DNA of 64,000 nucleotides, taken from assembly GCA_014526335.1 (NCBI GenBank), contig JACTAT010000037.1, positions 3,799,958 through 3,863,957 of the forward strand, in the 5' to 3' direction. Every line of letters starts with the position of its first letter. The stretch's first letter is position 1. Positions 45,670 to 56,971 of this stretch are shown one piece after another. The position numbers were made by a program, and so were the translations under genes. This stretch comes from Chrysaora quinquecirrha (Eukaryota > Cnidaria > Scyphozoa > Semaeostomeae > Pelagiidae). Under the pieces are notes generated by a model. The model did no database searches and was not told where the DNA came from. It saw only the letters and a list, made by a program, of their open reading frames with translations.

Positions 45670-46616
45670 TGTTATGAAGGCCATATAAGAAAAATGAATA
45701 ACAATAGAGAATATAAATATTAATTTTAGAAATTGCCAAGATATAAATAAGAAAACAAGAAATATTAAGAAATAATTAAAGCTACGATAAGAGAATTCAA
45801 GAAAATGTATATATAAAGAATCTGCGAAAATATTAAGAAATAATTAAGAAATATTTTATAAAGCTACGATAAAAGAAAATATATATATAGAGAGAATTTG
45901 CGAAAATAAATATAAAGACAAAGAAGTCTGAATAGAAAATATATCAGAACAAGATAGTATTCTGATAAATATTCTGATAAATATTGCGGTTATAGAAAAG
46001 CCTATAGGCGCAAATTAAGAAGATTTTCGTAGCATAAACAAAATATTGTGGCCGTATTCAGAGTAATGAATTTCTATTGTTGTTGTTATTTAGGTTAGTG
46101 AGTATCATGTCAGTTACAGGTTTACCAGGTCAAGGGTAACATTGTGTAATGGACCGTAGGTCTCTAAAGGTCTCTAGCATCATCTGATGCATGATGCCTG
46201 GGATGCCGAAGGTCCAAGAGTCGTGGTTCTCTATCGAATCAGGACCGTTACTCAACTGTTACCCATTATCTGTATCTGGTGAACTTTGTAAGGTTCAGAG
46301 AACATGACCTGACGCGATAGCGTCAGGGTGACCCCGATGGTGTCATTGATTCCCTTGGTTGATATAAGCCGAGTAGTTCCTCAGCAAAAAGGAGGCTTGT
46401 TCGAGGATAGCGAGCAAACTTCATCAGAATGGTTTCTCGAAGGTACGTAGATTGAAATTATACTATCCAGATAAAATATACATTACTAGTAACTTTATAA
46501 AATTTTATGTATAAAAGAAGACTGATGACTGGCTGACTTATTGACTGTTAATCTGTGGACTTGCCTACACTCCTGTATAAGGAGGGGTGTTCCGACACGG
46601 AGGACCTCACGTAACA
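45670..46616 (+). repeat. 3' LTR, 947 bp
   Basis: About 98.6% identical by eye to the 5' LTR. It lacks one C in the GACCCC run. The hairpin is at 46308-46327. Confidence 0.92.
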
Positions 46617-47929
46617 ATATCTTTTGGATTGTGAACTATTGTTCCTGTTTTGGTCTTAACAGATTTCATAACTTGTGCAGCTTGACGTTTTTTCTCTAAA
46701 TTACAAAAATATTTGGTGACCCTTTCACCCTCTTCTGTCCAGCGTGCTTTCGCTTTGACTTTTAAATTGAATGCTTCGTTTGTTTCAAGGGATTTTATTT
46801 CTTTTGTGATACGGTCCACTAAATCTTTGAATGATTGTCTGTCTGTCTGTTCTGCTTTTTTGGTCGCATTGCGTAATTGTTTATAGAGTTTTGATTTTTT
46901 CTTTTTACGTTCAATTGAGAGTTTTATGCAATATTGTTTAGTAATTTTTGCTATTTGTTTTTTAGCCTTATCCCACCAATCAAGTGGATTAGGAAAGTCA
47001 TCAAAGATAGAAATCCAAAACTGGAGAAATCCGGACATTGCAAGCTGATATTCTTCTTGTTGTAAGATGAACGTATTCATTTTCCATGATCCCTTTCCCC
47101 TCTTTATTTTATCAAAATCAAAAACCAGTAACAGTTTTTGATGATCAGAGTGAGGAAAAGGAAGAATTTCACATTTTGTAAAGTAGTTCATTGTAGCTTT
47201 TGAGGTATAAAATCTGTCAAGTCTGCTGTATGTTCCAACTGGGCTTTTGTATGTATATTGCTTTTCATCAGGGTGAAAGATTCTCCAAATATCTTGTAAA
47301 TCATTTTCATTAATGGTCTCAATTAGAGGAATTTTTGATCTGTCTGTGTATGTTATGTCTCTACTTCTGTCTATGTTAGTATCAAGAACTGTATTGAAAT
47401 CACCACCATAAATAATAAATTCAACAGTTGGATAATTTTGGATTTTAGTCTGAATTTCAGAAAATTTATCCTTTCTTTTCTGTGTTTTATTACCTCCTGC
47501 AGGAGCATATACATTTATCAATAGAAAGCGGTGATCGTCATAGGTCAAGTCAGTAAAAATGTAGTTTCCTTCTTGGCAAATGTCATTAGAATGTATGGTT
47601 GCATTGAAATTTTCAGAAATGAGGGTGCTAACACCTGCAAAATTATTGGGAGAAATTGAGTGTATTTTATTCCTTTCCACCTATCATCAATGTAGTTTTT
47701 TGTGTTATGATTTAAATGTGTTTCCTGCAAAAGTACAATACTTGGTTTTTCATTCTTTAATTTGTGGAAAATTGCGTCTGCCTTATTGTTGTCATTTAGA
47801 CCATTAACATTTATACTAACTAAAGATGGCATATTGAGCTAGGTTTTGGGAAACAATTCAATTCAAGCTACAAATTCATTAAAAAAGTAAAAAAAATAGT
47901 GAATATGTGTTGATGCTAATGAATAAAAA

Positions 47930-49554
47930 TTAGGTGAATGTGTGTTCATTTGAATGTGTTTTTTGCTTCTTCTTCTTCGTCTTTGTTCTTTCTGATTCTT
48001 GGTGTGTGGACGTCATCTTCTGTGATGATGAGGATGAGGAAATGGGTCTTTTATGTTGTGATGAAATGGAGGTAGTATTTGGAGAGGGGGTGGGTTGACT
48101 GAGTGAGAATACAGATGTAATGACTGGGGATGTTGCTTGTGTGTTTGGAGGTGAATAATTAAAAAGAGTTTGTGCAATAGTTTGTGTGATTAAATGTGAG
48201 TTTGGGGTGATTTGTGTGGATGGTGAAAATTGTTGTTGTTGTTCATTTGATGGGGTAATGATAGGTGAGTTGGTTGAAGGTGTTGTAACATGTGGATGTG
48301 TGGAAATAGTGTTTTGTGGTGGAAATGTGTTCTGTTTTGATATGTTTGGAAGGATGGATTGTGATTCAAATTGTTGTGTGGCTTCTGGAGATGCTGTGGA
48401 TGTTGGAACTTCTGCTGATATTAATGTTTGGGTTGGTTGAGATGGTGTTGTTTGTGGAATGGGTGGAGGGCCCTCAGCCTCGCTACCACTGCTTCCGTCA
48501 AATTGTGTTGGGTCATCGTCTTGTTGGTCTCTGTCACTGACAGTCTGTTGTTGTTGTTGTTGTTGTTGCTGTTGTTGTTGTCTGTTCGAGGACCTAAGCC
48601 TATACTTAGGCCCTGCTGGTCTGTCCTGTTCGTCTGTCTCACTCTCACAATTGTCCTGTTGTTGTTGCTGTGATGTAGGCCTAAGACGACTCCTAGGCAG
48701 TGGTCTGTCCAGTTCACTGTTATAGTCAGACAGTATTACTGTATCACCGTCAAAATTGTTGTCGTCACTGTTGTCGTCACTCATGTCACTGTCAGATGTT
48801 TGTCTTCGTCTTCGTACTGTATTGTGAGTTGTTGGTCTGTCACCGTTTTGTCTAATGTCACAGTCCACGTAGTTATGTCCATCGTCTCCACAGAAATAGC
48901 AAAGCTTTAGGCCCCGTAGGTTGCAATTGATGGTCTGATGGAAAGTGGAGTTGCAATGCATGCAAATTGGTTGACGCCCCCTGAATGAAATAAGGATGAT
49001 GTCAGGTGAAGCAAATGGGATGGTAATAAGTGTTGGTCTTTGGCGTATGGGCTGTATTGGTAATGGGTGTTCAGGTTGGGAAGGTAGGAATATGGTTTTG
49101 ATAAGAGGACGTCAACCAATTGTGATGATGATAATATGGCGTTCCAATTTTGATGACCTTGTCTGGATGGCATTCTTTGTAAGTGGGTGATGGCACAGGG
49201 GTTGTTTAGTGTTTTATGGATTGTTTTGATAATTTCGATGTGTGTGACTGATGGTTTAGTGTAAAATTTGATTCCTCTGAATGCTAGACTACCAGTAGTG
49301 TTTTGTCGTGTGTCTGTTCTTAATTTTTCTGCAAAAGTATTACCTATTCGTCGATTCCTTGTACTTCTTTCGTCATCAGATTCTTGTAATTGTTCTTTTG
49401 CCAATGAATGTGGTGATGTTTCTTGCGCATGCGCATCATCTGAAATATCGTGAGTATGCGCATCATCGTTTTCTTCTGCAATTGTAGCCCAGTCGTTGAT
49501 AACTTCCATCGGATTCACTTCTGTGGCCGCCGCACTATTACCTGACAGGTCCAT
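47930..49554 (-). pseudogene. U1-LINE 4 ORF1, internally deleted
   Basis: ATG at 49554 (MDLSGNSAAATEV). A frame also reads back through the U1 5' fragment without a stop, probably by chance. About 190 bp between FASPDI and FRGRQPICM is missing at about 48990-49000, with an associated frame change. Both CCHC knuckles are intact (CMHCNSTFHQTINC, CYFCGDDGHNYVDC). The acidic stretch, a long Gln run (CAG/CAA repeats, 48547-48583) and a Ser/Thr-rich tail ending with a Lys run follow. Confidence 0.78.
48590..48613 (-). other. coding-region hairpin, U1-LINE 4 ORF1
   Basis: Same position and peptide (GPKYRLR) as in other copies, with one arm substitution (GGACCTAAG on plus). Confidence 0.55.
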
Positions 49555-49564
49555 GCTTAGGCAC

Positions 49565-49586
49565 TTCTTCCCCGTCAGGTAAGTAT
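49565..49586 (-). ncRNA. U1 snRNA 5' portion (22 nt), split by U1-LINE 4
   Basis: Sense ATACTTACCTGACGGGG then GAAGAA, joined to LINE leader GTGCCTAAGC and the ORF1 ATG. Confidence 0.92.
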
Positions 49587-49945
49587 GCAGGATTTTTCTA
49601 GCAGAGGAGCGTCGTTCAGGAACTTCTCGTTTCAAATGTGGTACATTGGCAACAGACCACAAGTGAAAGGCTGGCACTTCCATTACGTTGAGATCGGCAA
49701 AGGATGAGAACAGATTTGGTAAGACTCGTTGCGGTTGGAACTTTCAGCACCAATGCTATGCGATGGTGAAAGGTGGAATTAATAAGGCAAATGAGTTGCT
49801 GTTTCCTATATAACAATTGATGATGTTGATGCAGTGCAATGTGAGAGAAGGATGGCTAAGACATCCGCAAGACGATGGCGACAGAAAGAGATGTGAGGAT
49901 GAAGAAGGTTTTTCTGCGTTGCTTGTTTTACACTTCAAGATGAGG

Positions 49946-50131
49946 AGGTGGGCCATCCATGGCGGCACTGCAATACCAGGACAACCCGTGTCCGGGGTGA
50001 AGCAAGCTTCAGACCCACGGACCAATTCCAAAAATCAGTTTAATATTTGAGCACCCTTGGGTGCATATCAGATATTAAGCTGATAAGAACAGATACTTCA
50101 CTTGATCTTAGCCAAAAGGCCGAGAAGCGAT
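49946..50131 (-). ncRNA. U2 snRNA, variant in branch-point recognition region
   Basis: 186 nt. The branch-point recognition reads GAAGTA instead of GTAGTA (near 50096-50099). The last bases are ACCT instead of ACCC. Otherwise standard. Confidence 0.94.
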
Positions 50132-50282
50132 AACGAACTAGTCTTCGCTTCAGGCCTCGTCTCCACACGTGTTGCAATCACACGTGGGTGCAGGACAGGG
50201 ACACGGAATTGCCAGCCCGTGTGCAATACCTGGCTGGCTACGCTACATCGGTTGAAAAGAAGGACTGCAATTGCAAAAAGTG

Positions 50283-50402
50283 AAGCCTACAACACCAGGT
50301 GTTCCCAGGCGGTCACCCATCCAGGTACTGACCTGGCCCGACCATGCTTGACTGCGGTGATCGGACGAGAACCGGTATATTCATGGTGGTATGGTCGTAG
50401 GC
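50283..50402 (-). rRNA. 5S ribosomal RNA
   Basis: 120 nt, same sequence as units 3 and 4, T5 terminator downstream. Confidence 0.96.
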
Positions 50403-50835
50403 GAAAGCTAGAGGGCCGAATGTGCATGACACTACAGGCTAGAGAGGCAGAAGTGTGCACATGCACATGTACGTATACGGCTGGATGCGGACGAAGTGGG
50501 TTGATGGAGGTAGATCTTCGTGGGAGTGCAGTGCTGCTGAGAAGGTGTGGTGAGTACCCTGGCCAGTTGGAACAGTGGGCGTGGCATTCGTGGAAGCCCA
50601 GCTTGCTCTTAAAAGTGTTGCAAAGGATGGGCATCCGGTTGGGGCTGTACAAATGTGGTAAAGGTTGGTGCATCTTCCGGCATCTGGAGCGAAAGATGTG
50701 GAAAACGGCAAACGGTCGGTAACTTGCACACTCTTTGTAGAGTAGGGGAATTTTTGTGCCGAGAGATGCCTGGTATCTGGCAAGTCGTGGTGGTGTGCTG
50801 ACATGTATGCAGAATTTGACATTAGTACTATTGGA

Positions 50836-50973
50836 AGGGGACTAGCACGAACGCAGGTCCCCACTACCAGAAATTGTACGGTCGAGTTACCAACGTTTAC
50901 TGTAATCGCAGGGGTCAGCCAAACCGAACTGCAATGGAAAGGCCTCACCCTGGAAGAATCTCCTTGTTGATCA
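50836..50973 (-). ncRNA. U1 snRNA 3' portion (138 nt), split by U1-LINE 5
   Basis: Canonical U1 3' part. It has CAGTAAACG where other copies have CGGTAATCG-type sequence (plus strand TTTACTGTAATCG), and GTGCTAGTCCCC at the end. The corresponding 5' part is not in the window because of the inversion junction. Confidence 0.92.
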
Positions 50974-51554
50974 ATTTTTTTTTTTTTTTTGAGCTAGGCA
51001 CATGCCTAAGCCCGTGTAATTTTTATTCAACTCAACATATTTACAGTTTAAAATAATTTAATTAAAAAAAGTTATGAAATTGTTCGTATTTAGATATATT
51101 GTTCATTGCAAATGTTCGCTGTTTAAAAATATCTAAAGTGTCCATTATTAATTCCAAATGCAAATTTAACTAAATTATTCTAAATAACAAAACTATAACT
51201 ACAACTAATTTAATAAATTACTTACTTAAGAACTACAATAAATGATTAAGGAAACTACAAATAATGAAATTAATAACTTACTTAACTACAATTAAAATTA
51301 CCTAATTAAACTAAATCTGAACAACCCAATACTATAAAAGTCTAATGTTAAATTCAAATTAATAAACAACAACTAATTAAATACTTACTTAACTACCTAA
51401 TGCTAAATAAACAAAATCAAATGTTGAAACAAATAAATTAACAGTTTAATAAACGCAATAATAATTCATAATAGGAAATAAAATGCAAGACGGGAATTTA
51501 GACAAGAAAAAAGAAAAAAAGAAAGAAATGGGGGACATGGAAACGAGGCAAGTC

Positions 51555-54500
51555 TCATGGGATGTTGATTTTAAGTTTTCGATTCACGAGGGAAGCAAGG
51601 ACGACATTTTGACACCATTTTTGTTCAAAAAGATTGAGAGTTTCAACATCTTGTGAAGCAATGAAATGTTCTTCTTTGAGCTTGGAAATAACCTTGAAGA
51701 TGAATCTGTTTTTCAAGTCATCTCTTTTGTTGTCAAAATGATTTCATTTCTTGTTTTCCAAATGACTGAAAATGCTGCATCTCGTAAAAGTTTTCTACAG
51801 GTAAATCGGGTTTGAATTCGTAAAAACCAAGTATGACAAACTTACAAATGTTGTTTAGATTAAGAGAAGGGTTGATTTTCTTAACAAGTTTGAATACAAA
51901 TTTCCACAGTTTACTGACAGGGGTACAATTGAAAAAAGCATGAAGGGAAGTTTCATCATAGGAATTGCATCTTTGACACGTAGGGGTTTGAACAATCCTA
52001 TGTCTATATAATCTTTCATAGGTAGCGAGACAAAGTTGAAGAAACTTCCACTGAATGTTGGCAGGTTTTCTGTGATGATTTCTTTTAAATAACGTTTTGA
52101 AGAGTCTTGGCCAATTGACATAACCTATTTTTTGTTCCCAAAAAACTCTAAATTTCTGAGCAATAACATTTTGATCTTTCAAGATGAGCATATTGTAGAT
52201 TGTTTTGCAAGTCAGAGATGAAAATAAAACATATTCATCTTGGGTATTTTTAATATAAAAGTCATCAGATAAACTTCTTTCATTGCTGCACTCAGTTGTT
52301 ATTTTTCTTTCCATTCAGGGGTAAACGTGATTTCAATTTGGAGTAGAAACTGTCTGACAAACCAGAAGGGATTAATTCATGCAGGACATTGGAAGGTAAG
52401 AATCCAGTTGTAAATTCATAAGAAATATCTTGTATTGTGGTAATGTTAGCTTGTATCCAAGCATTACTGGTATCAACATGTGTGAAATAGTTGTCGAATA
52501 AAGGTTCATTGTAAATTCCTTCAATATCTGTGGGTTTTAGTCTAAGGTCTGAAAAATTTGCTGCAAAACATTTTATAACATCTCGATAAAACTGTGGGAC
52601 ATGTTTCATTTCGATTGGACGTAAGTAACATTTGAATATTTTGGCACCAATGTTAAAGTTCTAATACTTATCAAAGTTCAAGGCGAACAGTGCTTTCCAT
52701 TTAGACTGATTGTCATTTTGAAGATATTTTGAAATCCAAGATAATTTAATGGCATCAGCTTTCTTTTCAATATCTATTATGTTCAACCCCCCTAATTCAT
52801 ATGGAAGTCTTGCTTGTGTACGCTTAATAGGATCTTTTTTATTCTGATAAATAAACTTCCACAGTCGGTCGTTAATTTTCTTGAGAACCCACTGGGGAAG
52901 AGGATATATGGCTGCAGTGTACCAGAAGACCGAGCTGGCCAGCTGGTTTGCAACCACAGCCCTCCCCCTCAAGGAAAGATCACGAGAAGTCCAAAGGTCT
53001 AAAGTTTTAAAGAATTTATTTATGCGAGGATCCCAAGTTTCTTTTTCTTTCAAAACAGGGCCATGAAAGACACCAAGGATTTTCAATGCTTCCCTGCCCC
53101 ATTTTAAATTATATGGATTATCTGATCTGTTTTTGTATCTTCCAAGCCAAATTCCATTACTTTTCCCTTTGTTTATTTTAGCTCCTGATGCCATTTCAAA
53201 ATCTTGGACACAATCAAAGGTTGATTTGATGGACTGTTCACCTTGGAGGATTATTGTTGTGTCATCAGCATACTGGGTAATTTTAAATTCTACATTCTTA
53301 ATAGTAATACCAGTAATGTCTTGGTTTTTTTTATAGAGATGGCAAAAATTTCGGAAATTAGGACATATAATAAGGGGATAGGGACATCCCTGCCTCACTC
53401 CCCTACCAAGGGTGAATGGGGCAGAGATGAACCCATTTACTTTAACACGACTACTAATATTATGATACAAAGTTTTAACATAAGAAATGAATTGTGGCCC
53501 AAAACCAAAGCTTTTTAGGGATTTGAAGAGGAAATTCCAGTTTACACGGTCAAAGGCTTTCATTTGATCTAAGGATAGAAGGGCTGCTGGGAGATTTTCA
53601 TTTTCCGCATAGTAAATAAGATCTCTTAATATATGTCCGTTTGACAAAATTGATCTATTTGGAACACTACATGTTTGATCTTCAGAAACAATGGTTGATA
53701 GTACATCACGTAAACGATTGGCAAGTGTTTTTGCAATTATCTTATAGTCAACATTGAGCAAACTTATTGGTCTCCAATTACCTAGATCACTTTTGTCACC
53801 TTTCTTGTAAAGTGTTGAAATTAAGCTTACGCCTTGAGAGTGGGAAAGTTGTTGTAATTCAAAGCAGGCGTTAGCAACTATTGTATAATGCTCCCCAATA
53901 ATATTCCAGAAGGTTTTAAAAAACTCTGCTGGAATACCATCGAGGCCTGGTGTTTTATTATTTTCATTTTAGAAAGGCCTGTGTATAATTCATCTTTTGT
54001 TAGTTGGCCTTCACAAGCGTCTCTGTCAATGTCTGAAAGTTTGTTTTCTACTTTTGAAAGGAGTTCATCTTGCTTAGTAGTATCTGTTGCTTCATTTGCA
54101 AACAAGTCAGAGTAAAATTGTTTGACAGTTTCAAGCATATCTTTTGGATTGTGTACTATTGTTCCTGTTTTGGTCTTAACAGATTTCATAACTTGGGCAG
54201 CTTGGCGTTTTTTCTCTAAGTTACAAAAATATTTGGTGACCCTATCACCCTCTTCTGTCCAACGTGCTTTCGCTTTGACTTTTAAATTGAATGCTTCGTT
54301 TGTTTCAAGGCATTTTATTTCTTTTGTAATATGGTCCACTAAATCTTTGAATAATTGTCGGTCTGTCTGTTCTGCTTTTTTGGTCGCATTACGTAATTGT
54401 TTATAGAGTTTTGATTTTTTCTTTTTACGTTCAATTGAGAGTTTTATGCAATATTGTTTAGTAATTTTTGCTATTTGTTTTTTAGCCTTATCCCACCAAT

Positions 54501-55359
54501 GAAGTGGATTACGAAAGTCATCAAAGATAGAAATCCAAAACTGGAGAAATCCGGACATTGCAAGCTGATATTCTTCTTGTTGTAAGATGGACGTATTCAT
54601 TTTCCATGATCCCTTTCCCCTCTTTATTTTATCAAAATCAAAAACCAGTAACAGTTTTTGATGATCAGAGTGAGGAAAAGGAAGAATTTCACATTTTGTA
54701 AAGTAGTGCATTGTAGCTTTTGAGGTATAAAATTTGTCAAGTCTGCTGTATGTTCCAGCTGGGCTTTTGTATGTATATTGCTTTTCATCAGGGTGAAAGG
54801 TTCTCCAAATATCTTGTAAATAATTTTCATTAATGGTCTCAATTAGAGGAGTTTTCGATCTGTCAATGTAAGTTATGTCCCTACTTCTGTCTAAATTTGT
54901 ATCAAGAACCGTATTGAAATCACCACCATAAATTATAAATTCAACATCAGTATAAGTTTGAATCTTAGAATAAATTTCAGAAAATTTATTCTTGCTTTTT
55001 TGTGTTTTATTACCTCCTGCAGGAGCATATACATTTATCAATAGAAAGCGGTGATCGTCATAGGTCAAGTCAGTAAAAATGTAGTTTCCTTCTTGGCAAA
55101 TGGCATTAGAATGTATAGTTGCATTGAAATTTTCAGAAATCAGAGTGCTAACCCCTGCAAAATTATTGGGAGAGATTGAATGAATTTTGGTGCCTTTCCA
55201 TCGATTGTCAGATATTATGGAATTTTTAGTATCTACATTTAGATGTGTTTCCTGCAAAAATACAATATCTGGCTTGTCATTATTAAGATGGTGAAAGATT
55301 GCTTCTGCTTTGTTTTTGTCATTCAACCCATTGACATTCAAACTAAGTATAGATGGCAT
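51555..55359 (-). pseudogene. U1-LINE 5 ORF2, multiply frameshifted
   Basis: ATG at 55357-55359 (MPSILSLNVNGLND). The endonuclease through the RT start is open for 493 codons to about 53965, where a base loss in KMKNNK shifts frame. Further lesions: paired small losses near 53330-53395 around GVRQGCP, a TAA near 52663, a G lost near 52319, and base losses at 51740-51790. Stop at 51555-51557. The C-terminal CCHC (CQRCNSYDETSLHAFFNC) is present. Confidence 0.84.
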
Positions 55360-55473
55360 TCAGATTTAAGGTTGTGGGACACAATTCATTTCTCTACTGT
55401 TTGAGACATGAAAAATTATTTGAGAATTAGTATTTTAAGTTAAATGTTTAAGGCATAGTTAATAATGTAATGA

Positions 55474-56957
55474 TTATTTCTTTTGTTTCTTCTTCTTCAT
55501 CTTTAATTTTGCATGTGAATCTTGGGAGGTCTGATGAGATGATGATGATGATGATGCCATAGGTCTTTTCTTCTGGGAATGCGGTGGTGGTTGTGCTGCT
55601 GGTGTTGGGGTGGGTTGAGTGAGTGAAACAGATGTTATGACTGACGATGATGTTTGTGTCGATGGAGCGGAATAATGGAAAAGCGTGGAGGCAATAGCGG
55701 GAGTGATTGTTTGTTGGGTTGGTGCGATTTGAGATAATGGTGGTGAACGTTGTTGGGGCTGATTAGAGTTTGCAATGGAAGTACATTGTCGTGGTCGGGG
55801 CAATGGAATGTGAGATGATTGTGGCAGAATTGATTGGGATTGTTCGGTGACGAGTTGAGATGCTGGTGAAGTTGGAATGGTGGTGTCTGATTGGGATGAT
55901 TCTGATGATTGATGTGGCTTTGAAGGTGTGGTGTGGGAAATGGAGCAGGGATCATCAGTCTGACTTCCACTGTGAGCGTCAAACTGTGTTATGTCCTGTG
56001 CTTCAGAGTCATTGTCATCCTGTTGTTGTTGTTGTGGTTGCGTGGGCAAGGGCCTAAGCCTATACTTAGGCCCTGCTGGTCTGTTCTGTTGGTCTGTGTC
56101 ACTGTGTTGTTGTTGTTGCTGTTCTGTTCGTAAGGGCCTAAGCCTCTTAGGCAGTGGCCTGTCCAAGTCACTGTCATAGTTGGAGAGTATAACTGTGTCC
56201 TTGTCACCATTGTCACTGTTGTTGTCACTGTTGTTGTCACTGTTCATGTCACTGTCAGAGAATTGTCGCCGTGCTGTATTGTGTGTAGTGTATCTGTCAC
56301 CGTTTAGTCGTATGTCACAGTCAACGTAGTTGTGTCCGTCGTCCCCACAATAGAAGCAGAGCTTCAGACCCCTGAGATTGCAATTGATGGTTAGATGGAA
56401 TGTTGAATTGCAATGCATGCAGATTGGTTGACGTCCTCGGTAAGAAATCAAGATTTTGTGGCCTGAGATGACAATGAATGGGGGAAGTGGATTTTCTGGG
56501 TTGGGATAAATGGTGCAGAGACGTTTGCCGGTGGAGATGGACGGAAATTCTGGATATTTTTGGTGCCATATGTTCAGTATTTTGCAATGAGGTTGGAGTT
56601 CTTCATAAATTTGTGAATTGGAGATGTCTGGTGTGGCAAATGGAATGGTAATGAGGGTTGGTCTGGAACGAATTGATGTGATGGGTAGTGGATGTTCTGG
56701 TTGTGATGGTAGGAATATCGATTTTGAGAGGAGGACGTCAACCAATGATGAATGTGAAAGTGTGGCGTTCCAGTTCTGATAACCTGGTTTTGATGGCATT
56801 CTCTGCAGATGCGTAATGGCTGTTGGATTGTTGAGGGATTTGTGTAGAGTTGTGATAATTTCTGAATGGGAAGTGGAAGACTTGGTGAAAAATTTTATCC
56901 CACAATGGGCAATTGAATCATAATTATTTCTTCTGTTTTTTACTTTTAATTTATCTA
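55474..56957 (-). pseudogene. U1-LINE 5 ORF1, N-terminus missing
   Basis: Open from the inversion junction (about 56957) to TAA at 55474, with a long frame of 441 codons from MPSKPGYQNW. It has both knuckles (CMHCNSTFHLTINC, CFYCGDDGHNYVDC), the acidic stretch, Gln runs, GPKYRLRP, a Ser/Thr/Pro-rich tail and terminal KKKKQKK. It is the most complete ORF1 C-terminal half here, but lacks the start region. Confidence 0.82.
56050..56073 (-). other. coding-region hairpin, U1-LINE 5 ORF1
   Basis: Perfect 9-bp arms GGGCCTAAG/CTTAGGCCC, 6-nt loop. Confidence 0.6.
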
Positions 56958-56971
56958 GCTTACAGAAGAAT
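56958..56971. other. inversion junction with short filler
   Basis: About 14 bp (tagcttacagaaga-like) match neither ORF1 arm and separate minus-strand U1-LINE 5 from plus-strand U1-LINE 6. Both are cut inside the ORF1 N-terminal coding region at slightly different points. Confidence 0.75.

Larger units (their letters stand above)
42883..46616 (+). mobile_element. 3.7-kb LTR retrotransposon without pol, one coiled-coil ORF
   Basis: Two direct repeats of 948 and 947 bp (TGTTATGAAGG...CGTAACA, TG...CA ends) differ at about a dozen positions. The 4-bp target duplication is ATAT (42879-42882 and 46617-46620). A primer-binding-like TGGTGCCCCGTGTGAGGA starts 2 nt inside the left LTR. A polypurine tract GGTGAGGGGGAAA abuts the right LTR. 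The 1.84-kb interior has no gag, protease, RT or integrase, so the element must be mobilised in trans. Superfamily (Gypsy, BEL or Copia) cannot be told from this. Confidence 0.92.
40290..47832 (-). pseudogene. U1-LINE 4 ORF2, split by LTR element
   Basis: ATG at 47830-47832 (MPSLVSINVNGLND). Endonuclease half at 46617-47832 has a frameshift near 47685. The RT half (42882 down to about 40985) is one long open frame with NWRPISLLN, DQIKAFDRVNW, RGVRQGCPLSPL and QYADDT. One T lost near 40985 and a stop near 40850 affect the C-terminal region. The LTR element separates the halves in the linker after the CNLEKKRQAAQ motif. Confidence 0.85.
39666..49564 (-). mobile_element. U1-LINE 4, interrupted by an LTR element
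   Basis: 5' junction at U1 nt 22 (49564/49565), 3' A-tract at 39666-39680 and hairpin at 39684-39706. The LTR element (42883-46616) sits in ORF2 with ATAT duplicated. Without it the copy is about 6.2 kb. Confidence 0.9.
49565..50973 (-). repeat. 5S-U2-U1 array unit 5 (1,409 bp)
   Basis: Same organisation as units 3 and 4, one base shorter (a G lost near 49604 in the U1 promoter region). Confidence 0.93.
50974..56957 (-). mobile_element. U1-LINE 5, 5'-truncated at an inversion junction
   Basis: 3' A-tract at 50974-50990 and hairpin at 50991-51013. ORF2 and ORF1 follow. Sequence stops matching at about 56957 inside the ORF1 N-terminal region, where plus-strand U1-LINE 6 begins about 15 bp later. 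Confidence 0.9.

Noticed and set aside
48428..48725. Leu/Cys/Ser-run ORFs on the plus strand opposite ORF1 Gln repeats
   Set aside because: Antisense shadows of CAG/CAA repeats encoding ORF1 poly-Gln.
48907..49683. U1-LINE 4 ORF1 extended upstream through U1 into its promoter (start at 49683)
   Set aside because: That ATG lies upstream of the U1 transcription start and is not shared by other copies; the ATG next to the junction is.
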